Shown here: positions 44,456-52,438 of the stretch, piece by piece | Layout: each line of letters starts with the position of its first letter | Position numbering within the stretch: position 1 is the first letter of the stretch | DNA from: an uncultured Collinsella sp. | Lineage (GTDB): Bacteria > Actinomycetota > Coriobacteriia > Coriobacteriales > Coriobacteriaceae | Direction: 5' to 3' | DNA length: 64,000 nucleotides | Assembly (NCBI GenBank): GCA_905194675.1 | Contig: CAJJTG010000005.1 | Span: 5,388 to 69,387 of the forward strand | Position numbers and translations under genes: made by a program | Notes under the pieces: model-generated | Seen by the model: the letters and a program-made list of their open reading frames with translations, nothing else | Databases searched by the model: none | What the model was told of the DNA's origin: nothing

Positions 44456-45355
44456 ATGATTGTCGAGAATCACGCGCTGTGGGGCGAGGAGCCGACCGAG
44501 GATTATCCGGCGACGTTTACGTATTTGGGTGCCGAGCCGCTGCCCGACAAGCCCAATGGCCGCCGCCCCGCGGTGATCATCTGCGGCGGAGGCGGGTTTA
44601 CGCATATCGCTCCGCACGAGCAGGATCCCGTGGCGTTTGCGTTTTTGGATCACGGTTACCAGGCCTTTGTGCTCAACTATGTGACGAGTGGCACGGGTGA
44701 CGTGAGTTTTCCGCACCCGCAGGCGGACCTCGCCAAGATGGTCGCTACCGTGCGCGCCAACGCCGACGAGTGGCATGTCGATCCCAAGCGCGTGTGCATC
44801 GTGGGCTTCTCGGCGGGCGGCATGATTTGCGCTTCGCTGGCAACGCAATGGAAGACTGGTCCCTTCGCGGGCCTGGCAGGGGCGCGCGCGGAAGATATTC
44901 GCCCCGATGCCGTGGTGCTGGGCTATCCGTTGCTCGACCTTGCCTATGTGCGTGATATGCAGACACGCGACCCGCGCATCGACCTGCGCGTGCCCAAGAC
45001 GGGTGGCAAGACGGGGCGCGATTTGCTCAACGACTATCTGTCGATGGTGACGGGCGGCGAGGCGACCGACGAGCACCTGGCCGACATTTGCCCTACCACG
45101 CATGTTTCGCGTCAGATGCCCCCGACCTTTGTGTGGGGCGTGTCCGACGACAAGACGGCGCCGATCGCGCAGGTTTACCCGTTTGCGCAGCGCATGGCCG
45201 AGGAGGGCGTTGCATGCGAGATGCACGTCTTTGACCAGGGTGGCCACGGCCTTTCGCTCGGCAACGCCAACACTGCGGTCGACAATGAGGACAAGCAAGT
45301 GGCGGTCCGTCCCTGGATTCGCCTAGCTTTCCGCTTTTTGGAACGCCATCTGTAA
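44456..45355 (+). CDS. Alpha/beta-hydrolase esterase (BD-FAE/acetyl-esterase-like)
   Basis: 299 aa, cytosolic (no signal peptide). Oxyanion region VIICGGGGFTHIAPHEQD (about 38-55), nucleophile in VCIVGFSAGGMICASLA (GFSAG, about 118), Asp in VWGVSDDKTAPIAQ (about 235) and His in DQGGHGLSLG (about 264): complete catalytic triad. It resembles enzymes that deacetylate xylan oligomers or hydrolyse small esters. ATG 44456 follows AAGGGAG. Monocistronic; a family B palindrome follows 22 bases after the stop. Confidence 0.85.
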   Translation: MIVENHALWGEEPTEDYPATFTYLGAEPLPDKPNGRRPAVIICGGGGFTHIAPHEQDPVAFAFLDHGYQAFVLNYVTSGTGDVSFPHPQADLAKMVATVRANADEWHVDPKRVCIVGFSAGGMICASLATQWKTGPFAGLAGARAEDIRPDAVVLGYPLLDLAYVRDMQTRDPRIDLRVPKTGGKTGRDLLNDYLSMVTGGEATDEHLADICPTTHVSRQMPPTFVWGVSDDKTAPIAQVYPFAQRMAEEGVACEMHVFDQGGHGLSLGNANTAVDNEDKQVAVRPWIRLAFRFLERHL

Positions 45356-45377
45356 GAGGACGGACATCCCCTCAATA

Positions 45378-45444
45378 ACTTGCGGTGAAATAGTTCCTAT
45401 TTAAGCCCTCAACCAGCCCAAGCAGGGACTATTCCACCGCAACT
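45378..45444. repeat. Extragenic palindrome, family B (67 bp)
   Basis: ACTTGCGGTGAAATAGTTCC and its complement flank an unpaired centre. Two other copies of exactly 67 bp lie at 49204-49270 and 53651-53717; this copy is the most diverged. It may terminate the esterase transcript. Confidence 0.8.
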
Positions 45445-45464
45445 TTGTTTTTGATGCCCCGCCC

Positions 45465-45696
45465 GGAAACTGCGTCCCGGTTTGGGCGCGGATTCCGGGA
45501 TGCAGTTTCCCGTAGGGCCTCGACTGGGAAAGCGCGTCCCGTTTCGGGCAGGGATTCCGGGATGCATTTTCCGCAAGAGGCCTGTTTGGGAAACCATATC
45601 CCGTTTCGAGCCAGAATTCTGGGACGCAATTTCCCCGAGAGGCCCCATCGGGAAACGGTATCCCGGAATTCGCCCGGATGGTGGGATGCGCTTTCC
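45465..45696. repeat. Array of four 46-bp palindromic units, exact 62-bp period
   Basis: Units start at 45465, 45527, 45589 and 45651. Each runs from GGAAA(C/G) through a CCC, 18 variable bases and GGGA(T/C)GC to TTTCC (46 bp). The 16-base spacers share an AGGCC-like centre. Unit 1 has 14-bp arms (GGAAACTGCGTCCC); units 3 and 4 keep only the ends. The same design is at 60431-60600. Not a CRISPR: the palindrome is long and degenerate and there are no cas genes. 45697-45795 holds nothing else recognisable. Confidence 0.85.
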
Positions 45697-45795
45697 AGAA
45701 GGGCGTCGCTGATCCCTCGGGGACGGAGGAAAATGGATCAGTTTGGGCGGTGCTGGCGTCAAGGTTTAAGACCGATGTCGTCCCTTGTTGCTTTC

Positions 45796-46446
45796 CTACC
45801 AAACGGTGAACTGGGCGTTCTCCGTGTTCCAATGGACATCGCGAACGTAGTCTCGCACGGCCGCCGCATCCCGCGCTTCGAACAGCTCAAGAATGTGGGC
45901 ATGCTCGGCATTGGCTATACCCAGCAGTTTGCACGCCGTCTCCTGATCGACGGTCTCGTAATCGCGTTTGATAAAGCAACGCTCGAGTTGCGAAATCATG
46001 TCGCGCAGACGGTCGTTGCCGCAGCGGTTGAAGTACGTAAGGTGAAAGTCCCGCTGAATGTCGTCGTACTTTCGGATAAGACCGCCTTGGATCGCGAGGT
46101 CCATGGATCCAACCAAGAACTTTAGCTGCATGATGTCCTCTTCGGTCAGGAGGGGGCAGGCAAGGTATGCCGCCTGCCCGTCGAGCGGCCCCATAATCTC
46201 AAAGACTTCAACGGCGTTTTGCTGATCGAACCCACGGACGCGGAATCCGCGGCGGGGGAGGTTGTCCAGATAGCCGTCGCTTGCCAGCTGGATGAGCGCC
46301 TCGCGAACCGGCGTGCGCGACACGCCCATGGCATCGCAGATCGCTTGCTCGCTCACACGGTCGCCGGCCGAAAGCTCGCCGGCGTCTATGCGACTCGAAA
46401 TATAGTCGTATACATGATCCTTCAAGGGTCTTCTGAGTGTTTCCAT
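45796..46446 (-). CDS. GntR-family (FCD) regulator
   Basis: 216 aa. N-terminal winged helix (PLKDHVYDYISSRIDAGEL ... VSEQAICDAMGVSRTPVREALIQLASDGYL) of the GntR family. FCD effector domain from about 75 (VFEIMGPLDGQAAYLACPL ... DFHLTYFNRCGNDRL), with His/Asp positions for metal or acid ligands. Divergent from the DDAH gene, so it probably controls the dimethylarginine cassette. A perfect 12-bp palindrome at 46593-46604 is a likely site. Confidence 0.88.
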   Translation of the reverse strand: METLRRPLKDHVYDYISSRIDAGELSAGDRVSEQAICDAMGVSRTPVREALIQLASDGYLDNLPRRGFRVRGFDQQNAVEVFEIMGPLDGQAAYLACPLLTEEDIMQLKFLVGSMDLAIQGGLIRKYDDIQRDFHLTYFNRCGNDRLRDMISQLERCFIKRDYETVDQETACKLLGIANAEHAHILELFEARDAAAVRDYVRDVHWNTENAQFTVW

Positions 46447-46592
46447 GAGCTTATATACCTTAACTGTATATTTTCAAATTTAAATACGTTTGGTTTGAAT
46501 AGGCTAATTTGATTATAGAACGACCAGCTAAATCATGCTACCTGACCCTAGGAAGCAAAAATACGTTCACCGAAAAATATCTACCGTTCAGG

Positions 46593-46604
46593 ATTGTATA
46601 CAAT
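46593..46604. promoter_or_regulatory. GntR-type operator candidate
   Basis: ATTGTATACAAT is a perfect 12-bp palindrome 97 bases upstream of the DDAH start, in the shared gntR-DDAH intergenic region. The TGTATACA core fits GntR/FadR-type half-sites. Confidence 0.55.
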
Positions 46605-46700
46605 ATACAAAACAGCAAAGACACCCTAAGATAAAGCCATCGGAAGGAAGGCGGACGCAAGGAAGTCCGCTCAGTACTATGAGATCCAAGGAGGATCATC

Positions 46701-47477
46701 ATGACCAAGTTCAGCCACGTCATCATCCGTCGTCCCGGCAAGTCCCTGAGCAATGGCATCACGAGCGCTCCCGAGCTTGGCCAGCCCATCTACGAGCGCG
46801 CTATCGAGGAGCATTACGATTACGAGCACGCACTCGAGCAGTGCGGCGTTGACGTGTCGGTGCTGCCGGCTCTCGAGCAGTATCCCGACAGCTGCTTCGT
46901 CGAAGATCCGGCCGTTATCACTCGCTGCGGCGCCATCATTACCAACCCCGGTGCCGATAGCCGCAACGGCGAGAAGGATGAGATCGAGCCGGCCGTCCGC
47001 CGCTTCTTTGACGACGAGCATGTTAAGCACATCGTTTCTCCGGGCACGCTCGACGGCGGCGACGTCATGATGGTCGGCGACCATTTCTACGTCGGTCGCT
47101 CCGCTCGCACCAACGAAGAGGGCATCCGCCAGTTCTGCGAGATTCTCGAGGGCTGGGGCCTCGAGGGTTCCGAGGTTCCGCTGGAGGAGGTCCTGCACCT
47201 CAAGACGGGCGTCAACTATATCGAGGACAACAACATGCTCGTCTCTGGTGAGTTCATCGATAAGCCCGACTTTGCCCAGTACAACAAGATCGTCGTGCCC
47301 GAGGACGAGGCTTACGGCGCCAACTGCATCTGGGTCAACGGTACGGTCATCGTTGCCGAGGGCTATCCGACCGTGCTCAAGGCCGTGCAGGATCTGGGCT
47401 ACAAGACGCTCGTCGTCGACACCTCCGAGTATCGCAAGGTCGACGGCGGCCTTTCTTGCCTGTCGCTGCGCTTCTAA
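46701..47477 (+). CDS. N(G),N(G)-dimethylarginine dimethylaminohydrolase (DDAH-like)
   Basis: 258 aa. Guanidine-modifying enzyme that splits methylarginine (or arginine analogue) into citrulline plus amine. The substrate-binding loop HVIIRRPGKSLSNGI, YPDSCFVEDPAVI (with catalytic/guanidine-binding acidic residues), GTLDGGDVMMVGDHFYVGRSARTNEEG (with His/Asp partner positions), and terminal GGLSCLSLRF with the nucleophile Cys253 are all present. 258 aa is the normal DDAH size; arginine deiminase would be about 400. GGAGG upstream of the ATG. An APC transporter follows. Confidence 0.87.
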   Translation: MTKFSHVIIRRPGKSLSNGITSAPELGQPIYERAIEEHYDYEHALEQCGVDVSVLPALEQYPDSCFVEDPAVITRCGAIITNPGADSRNGEKDEIEPAVRRFFDDEHVKHIVSPGTLDGGDVMMVGDHFYVGRSARTNEEGIRQFCEILEGWGLEGSEVPLEEVLHLKTGVNYIEDNNMLVSGEFIDKPDFAQYNKIVVPEDEAYGANCIWVNGTVIVAEGYPTVLKAVQDLGYKTLVVDTSEYRKVDGGLSCLSLRF

Positions 47478-47512
47478 CGCGATAGCTGTAACAGTCTGAT
47501 GATCGCTTGACC

Positions 47513-47553
47513 GATGGCCCGGCACCCGATTCGGGACGTCCGGGCCATCTTTC
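47513..47553 (+). terminator. Hairpin between DDAH and the APC transporter
   Basis: GATGGCCCGG and CCGGGCCATC form a 10-bp stem, followed by TTTCG. Confidence 0.75.
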
Positions 47554-47586
47554 GTTCGATCACATGATGAAGGGGGTGCACATACA

Positions 47587-49050
47587 ATGGCCTCTAAAGC
47601 TCAAAATGAAGAGATTATCGACCCTAATGGCCTCGATCTCTTTCGTCTGACCATGATGGTCATCACTGCGAGCATTTGCGGCGGCATCTTTTCTCTTGCC
47701 GGCGATATGGCGGCAGGCGGAGCCAATACCGGCGCGGTTATCGTTTCGTGGGGAATTTGCTTCATTGGCGTCTTTGCGCTGATGATGGTATTCAACGGTT
47801 TATCTCAGGCTCGTCCAGACCTGACTGGCGGCATCTATGCATACGCTGCGGCCGGTTTTGGCGATTACGTTGGATTCAACTCCGCTTGGGGCTACTGGAT
47901 CAGCGCATGTCTTTCCAATGTGAGCTTTGCGCTCTTGCTGTTTAGCGCGCTGGGCTATTTCTTCCCTGCGTTCGGTACGGGCAACAATATGCTTTCCATC
48001 GTCTGCGCCAGCGTGTTTTTGTGGTTCCTAACCGCTCTCGTGCTTCGCGGCGTTAAGGAAGCTGCCGGCATCAACACGATCGTCACCTTGGCGAAGCTGG
48101 TGCCGCTGGGGCTTTTTGTGCTGAGCATTGTGCTCCTGGGTAAGTTCAACGTCGATATCTTTATGGACAACTTCTGGGGAGAGCCGGCTGGCCCCGGTTT
48201 TGGTGAGCAGGTTGTCTCGACCATGATTGCCCTTGTCTGGGTCTTTACGGGTATCGAAGGCGCTGTCGTCATTTCGGGCCGTGCAAAGTATGTGCGCGAC
48301 GTCGGTCGTTCGACGGCGCTTGGATTTGCAGCCGTGTTTACGCTGTATCTGATTATCTCGATGCTGTCGCTCGGCATTATGCCGCGCGAGGAGATGGCAC
48401 AACTTGCAACGCCCTCCATGGCGGGAATTCTTGAGTGCGCAATCGGTCCGGTTGGTGCAGCCATCGTAAACCTTGGCGTTATTCTCTCGCTGGTCGGTGC
48501 GATGCTGGGCTACGTCATCATTGCATCCGAGACGCCGTTTGAGGCGGCGCGTCAGGGCTCCTTCCCGCTGGCGTTTGCTAAGACGAACAAGCACGATGCC
48601 CCGGTGGTAACGGTTCTCGTAAGCTCCGGCATCACGCAGCTCTTCTTGATTGTTTCGTATGTGGCGGCGAGCACCTACCAGTTCTTCTATAGCTGCGCGG
48701 TCAACACGATTTTAGTTCCGTATGTCTGTTCGGCTGCCTATTACATGGTGATCGGCTGGAAGAACGAGCATCTGGACGGGCCGCATGCGCCAAGCGTTGG
48801 CAAGGCACGCTTCTTCGGTACGCTCGGTTTTATCTACACGTTGTTCCTTGTGTGGTCGACGGGTCTTCAGGGCGTCATGATCACGACGATCCTTTTTGCC
48901 CCAGCCATCCCCGTCTATATTCTGGGCGAGCGCGGCCGCGGCAAGCAGGTGCTTCCGCATCTGCACGACAAGCTGATCGCAGCAGTGGTCATTGTCGCGG
49001 CAGTTATCTCGCTGTATCTGCACTTTGCCGGCATTGCGCCGATTGTCTAA
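47587..49050 (+). CDS. APC-family amino-acid permease/antiporter (basic amino-acid type)
   Basis: 487 aa, around 12-13 membrane helices. Early DLFRLTMMVITASICGGIFSLAGDMAAGG matches the GxG(I)F unwinding loop of TM1 in arginine/ornithine-type (ArcD/AdiC-like) transporters. VWVFTGIEGAVVISGRAKYVRDVGRST near 215-240 is the TM6 signature of that group. Following DDAH, it may import methylarginine/arginine or export citrulline. Ribosome site AAGGGGGTG. Substrate is an inference. Confidence 0.82.
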   Translation: MASKAQNEEIIDPNGLDLFRLTMMVITASICGGIFSLAGDMAAGGANTGAVIVSWGICFIGVFALMMVFNGLSQARPDLTGGIYAYAAAGFGDYVGFNSAWGYWISACLSNVSFALLLFSALGYFFPAFGTGNNMLSIVCASVFLWFLTALVLRGVKEAAGINTIVTLAKLVPLGLFVLSIVLLGKFNVDIFMDNFWGEPAGPGFGEQVVSTMIALVWVFTGIEGAVVISGRAKYVRDVGRSTALGFAAVFTLYLIISMLSLGIMPREEMAQLATPSMAGILECAIGPVGAAIVNLGVILSLVGAMLGYVIIASETPFEAARQGSFPLAFAKTNKHDAPVVTVLVSSGITQLFLIVSYVAASTYQFFYSCAVNTILVPYVCSAAYYMVIGWKNEHLDGPHAPSVGKARFFGTLGFIYTLFLVWSTGLQGVMITTILFAPAIPVYILGERGRGKQVLPHLHDKLIAAVVIVAAVISLYLHFAGIAPIV

Positions 49051-49161
49051 GGCTACGGCGAGCTTCGTTGCTTGGTAAGCCAGCGGGCATCGCGCATCGG
49101 TGCTGCTCGGCATTCCATAACTGATGTGGGTCTCTGTAACGTGCCTTTTTGAACGCCCGCC

Positions 49162-49203
49162 AAGCCCGCGCAGGTGACATTTGTTGCCAGCGCGGGCTTT
49201 TGC
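49162..49203 (+). terminator. Terminator after the APC transporter
   Basis: AAGCCCGCGC and GCGCGGGCTT form a stem, followed by TTTGC. It abuts the family B palindrome. Confidence 0.8.
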
Positions 49204-49270
49204 AGTTGCGGTGAAATAGTTCCTGTTTTTGCTGGTTAAAGCATCAAACAGGAACTATTCCACCGCAACT
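49204..49270. repeat. Extragenic palindrome, family B (67 bp)
   Basis: AGTTGCGGTGAAATAGTTCC and its complement, arms of about 25 bp with one mismatch, around a 17-base loop. Total 67 bp as in the other two copies. Confidence 0.85.
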
Positions 49271-49513
49271 TCGTTTTGATTCGCTGGGGGACGGAGGAAG
49301 CGACGATCCGGAATCCACCTGCACGGTCGTCGCTCCGCATCCCGTCCGTTGGCGCAAATGGTGTCAAAAGTAATCTGTCCCCTTTGCACGCTTGTTCCCC
49401 TTGCAGCAATCTGTTGATTGAACGTCATTGTGTACTCGCGGTTTCTGGGCAAGCCGTCTCGCAGCAAAGTAGACTAGATGGCCGTTTCAAAAAGTCTGCT
49501 TAGAGGAGGAGCC
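49271..49513. other. Spacer before the small hypothetical gene
   Basis: No gene or clear structure. A CTGTCCCCTTT string near 49375 resembles the core of family D palindromes, without its partner arm. Confidence 0.4.
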
Positions 49514-49834
49514 ATGCTTGAGGGTACGTATGTGGTTTCGGCCCAGACGCCGGTGGGGAGTAAACGCGGCGAGGTGACGTTTGCACATGGGGTGAACGGC
49601 GCGCTCAGGGCAGTACTAAACGTCAGGGGTCTCAATATCGCTCTCTCGAGTGCCCGCGCTGAGGGCGATTTCTTTGAGCTCTCGGGTACTATCTCCCACG
49701 TCTTGATGGGCAAGGCGCCCTTTGCATGCACGGGGTCGGTCGAGGGTGATCGACTCACCGCTACCGCGCGGTCGGGTTCCGTTTCGATCTCGCTGAGCGG
49801 TATGCGCAAAGAGCTTTCAGGGCGCACCGCATAA
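49514..49834 (+). CDS. Small beta-rich protein of unknown function
   Basis: 106 aa. It starts MLEGTYVVSAQTPVGSKRGE and goes on with alternating hydrophobic/polar residues, suggesting a beta-sandwich: ALRAVLNVRGLNIALSSARAEGDFFELSGTIS, then GKAPFACTGSVEGDRLTATARS. The pattern resembles a small domain found alone or fused to flavoproteins in gut anaerobes, but no function is assigned. ATG 49514 has AGAGGAGG. No signal peptide or membrane segment. Precedes feoAB by 121 bases. Confidence 0.65.
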   Translation: MLEGTYVVSAQTPVGSKRGEVTFAHGVNGALRAVLNVRGLNIALSSARAEGDFFELSGTISHVLMGKAPFACTGSVEGDRLTATARSGSVSISLSGMRKELSGRTA

Positions 49835-49955
49835 AGTTTGCGCAGGTAAACATCGGTATTTGACTTTATAAAATAGTTCAGAGCGCTATCATTTGTCGTT
49901 ACGAGTTGGTTAGCCCCGGTAAACGGTTAACCGCGTCTAACGAAAGGATGAGCGC

Positions 49956-52316
49956 GTGAAGCTCGATACACTCGAGATTGGAAAGGACGCCGTTGTCGCA
50001 TCGGTGACATCCGACGATCAGGCGCTCCGGCAGCGTATTTTGGACATGGGCCTAACGCCGGGCACCGAAGTCACCATGATGAAGTACGCCCCTATGGGCG
50101 ACCCGCTCGAGATTCGCCTGCGTGGCTACGAACTGACGCTGCGCAAGGACGATGCTGCTCGCATAGAGCTCGTGGGCGTTCACGACACCGATATGGGTCC
50201 GCGCGCCAACGCCGCAATCGGCACGACGGAGCATCCGGCACTCGGCGAGGGGACGTATTCGCCCCGCGCCGCGAAGACGGCCGTGCCCGAGGGCGCACCG
50301 CTGCATTTTGCCCTCGCCGGCAACCAGAACTGCGGCAAGACCACGTTGTTCAACCAGCTGACAGGCTCCAATCAACATGTCGGTAACTTTCCCGGCGTGA
50401 CGGTCGACCGCAAGGATGGCACCATCCGCAACCACCCCGAGGCAAGCGTTACCGACCTGCCCGGCATTTACTCCCTGTCGCCGTACACGGGCGAGGAGAT
50501 CGTGAGCCGCCAGTTTATCCTGGATGAGCATCCCGACGCCATCATCGACATCATCGACGCCACCAACATCGAGCGCAATCTGTACCTGACGCTGCAGCTT
50601 ATGGAGCTCGATCGCCCCATGGTCATCGCGCTCAACATGATGGACGAGGTGACGGCCAACGGCGGCGCCGTGGACGTCAACCTGCTCGAGAGCCTGTTGG
50701 GCGTGCCTGTTGTCCCCATTAGCGCTGCCCGCAACGAGGGCATCGGCGAGTTGGTTGATCATGCCTTGCACGTGGCGCGGTTCCGCGAGCGCCCCGGTCG
50801 CCTGGACTTCTGCGCGCCCGATGGCCCGGACGGCGGCGCGCTGCATCGCTGCATCCACGGCATCGCCAACCTTATCGAGGACCATGCCGCGACGGCGCAT
50901 ATTCCGGTGCGTTTTGCGGCGACCAAGCTGGTCGAGGGCGACGAGCTGGTAACCGAGGCACTTCACCTGGATCGCAACGAACTCGACGCCATCGAGCACA
51001 TCATTACCCAGATGGAGGGCGAGGCCGGCACCGATCGCCTGTCCGCGCTGGCCGATATGCGCTTTAGCTTTATCGGCGACGTGTGCGGGCGTTGCGTCGT
51101 CAAGCCGCACGAGAGCCGCGAGCACGTGCGCTCCGTCAAGATCGACCGCATCCTGACGGGTCGCTATACGGCCATCCCGGCGTTCCTGGTGATCATGGGC
51201 CTCGTTTTTTGGCTGACGTTTGGCGTGATCGGCGCGGCGTTGCAGGGCCTCATGGAGGACGGCATCGCTGCCATCATTGCTTCGGCCGACGCGGGCCTCA
51301 AGGCGTTTGGCACCAACGACGTGGTGCGCTCGCTGGCTGTCGACGGCGTGCTTACGGGCGTGGGCAGCGTGCTGACCTTCCTGCCGATTATCGTCGTGCT
51401 CTTCTTGTTCCTCTCCATTCTGGAAGACTCCGGCTACATGGCGCGTGTGGCCTTTGTCATGGATAAGGTGCTGCGCCGCTTTGGTCTGTCGGGCCGCAGC
51501 TTCGTGCCCATGCTCGTTGGTTTTGGCTGCACCGTGCCGGCTATCATGTCGACCCGTACGCTCCCATCCGAGCACGACCGCAAGATGACGGTCATGCTCA
51601 CGCCGTTCATGAGCTGCTCGGCCAAGTTGCCGGTCTACGGTCTGCTGTGCGGGGCGTTTTTCCCGCAGGCGACAGTTCCCGCCATGGTCTCGCTCTATCT
51701 GATCGGTATCGTGGTCGGCTGCATTGCCGCTCTGGTGCTCAACCGCACGGCATTTAAGGGCGACCCGGTGCCGTTTATCATGGAGCTTCCCAATTACCGC
51801 CTGCCGAGCGTCAAGACGACGGTGATGCTGGCATGGGATAAGGCCAAGGACTTTATCACCAAGGCCTTTACCATCATCTTTGCCGCTACCGTGGTCATCT
51901 GGTTCCTGCAGACGTTCGACATCCGCTTTAACGTGGTCGCCGACCAGTCGCAAAGCTTGCTTGCCGGTCTGGGTAGCATCATCGCTCCGCTGCTGGCGCC
52001 GCTCGGCTTTGGCGACTGGCGTGCATCGACGGCGCTCGTCACGGGACTTATTGCCAAAGAGAGCGTCATCTCGACGCTCACGGTGCTTTTGGGCGCAACC
52101 TCTCCCGCGGCACTGTCAGCCATGTTTTCGCCGTTTACCGCCTACGTGTTCTTGGTCTTTACGCTGCTGTACCCGCCTTGCGTGGCGTCCATCGGCGCCG
52201 TCAAGAGCGAGTTGGGCGCGCGCTATGCCGTTGCCGTGTTCGCGTTTCAGGTGACGGTCGCCTGGATCGTGGCGTTTGTCGTGCATTCGGCGGGCATATT
52301 GCTGGGGCTGGCTTAG
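49956..52316 (+). CDS. feoB: Ferrous-iron transporter FeoA-FeoB fusion
   Basis: 786 aa. Residues 1-75 are a complete FeoA SH3-like domain (LRQRILDMGLTPGTEVTMMKYAPMGDPLEIRLRGYELTLRK). A 40-residue linker follows. The FeoB G-domain has GNQNCGKTT (122-130), FPGVTVDRKDG, DLPGIYSLSPYTGEE and ALNMMDE (G4). The membrane part has two Gate motifs (LPIIVVLFLFLSILEDSGYMARVAFVMD ... GFGCTVPAIMSTRTL; MLTPFMSCSAKLPVY). Start is GTG with GAAAGGA upstream. It takes up Fe2+ in anaerobic conditions. GGTTAGCC/GGTTAACC motifs at 49906-49932 may be a metal-repressor site but are not a clean DtxR box. Confidence 0.95.
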   Translation: MKLDTLEIGKDAVVASVTSDDQALRQRILDMGLTPGTEVTMMKYAPMGDPLEIRLRGYELTLRKDDAARIELVGVHDTDMGPRANAAIGTTEHPALGEGTYSPRAAKTAVPEGAPLHFALAGNQNCGKTTLFNQLTGSNQHVGNFPGVTVDRKDGTIRNHPEASVTDLPGIYSLSPYTGEEIVSRQFILDEHPDAIIDIIDATNIERNLYLTLQLMELDRPMVIALNMMDEVTANGGAVDVNLLESLLGVPVVPISAARNEGIGELVDHALHVARFRERPGRLDFCAPDGPDGGALHRCIHGIANLIEDHAATAHIPVRFAATKLVEGDELVTEALHLDRNELDAIEHIITQMEGEAGTDRLSALADMRFSFIGDVCGRCVVKPHESREHVRSVKIDRILTGRYTAIPAFLVIMGLVFWLTFGVIGAALQGLMEDGIAAIIASADAGLKAFGTNDVVRSLAVDGVLTGVGSVLTFLPIIVVLFLFLSILEDSGYMARVAFVMDKVLRRFGLSGRSFVPMLVGFGCTVPAIMSTRTLPSEHDRKMTVMLTPFMSCSAKLPVYGLLCGAFFPQATVPAMVSLYLIGIVVGCIAALVLNRTAFKGDPVPFIMELPNYRLPSVKTTVMLAWDKAKDFITKAFTIIFAATVVIWFLQTFDIRFNVVADQSQSLLAGLGSIIAPLLAPLGFGDWRASTALVTGLIAKESVISTLTVLLGATSPAALSAMFSPFTAYVFLVFTLLYPPCVASIGAVKSELGARYAVAVFAFQVTVAWIVAFVVHSAGILLGLA

Positions 52317-52356
52317 TTATTTATTGACGGCGCAACCTCTGTGTATTGAGTTGATT

Positions 52357-52394
52357 GCGGCCCTGCATCTGTACTGACGGATGCGGGGCCGTTG
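52357..52394 (+). terminator. Terminator after feoAB
   Basis: GCGGCCC-TGCATC pairs with GGATGC-GGGGCCG, followed by TTGCT. Confidence 0.75.
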
Positions 52395-52438
52395 CTATAT
52401 AATCGCCCACCGCTCAAGACAATCGGAGAGGTTTCTAC

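Noticed and set aside
45465..45696. CRISPR array
   Set aside because: The repeats are long degenerate palindromes, the 16-bp spacers are partly alike, and there are no cas genes. It does not meet CRISPR criteria.
49900..49935. DtxR/IdeR box ahead of feoAB
   Set aside because: GGTTAGCC and GGTTAACC are present, but spacing and symmetry do not match the 19-bp box. Left as a remark only.
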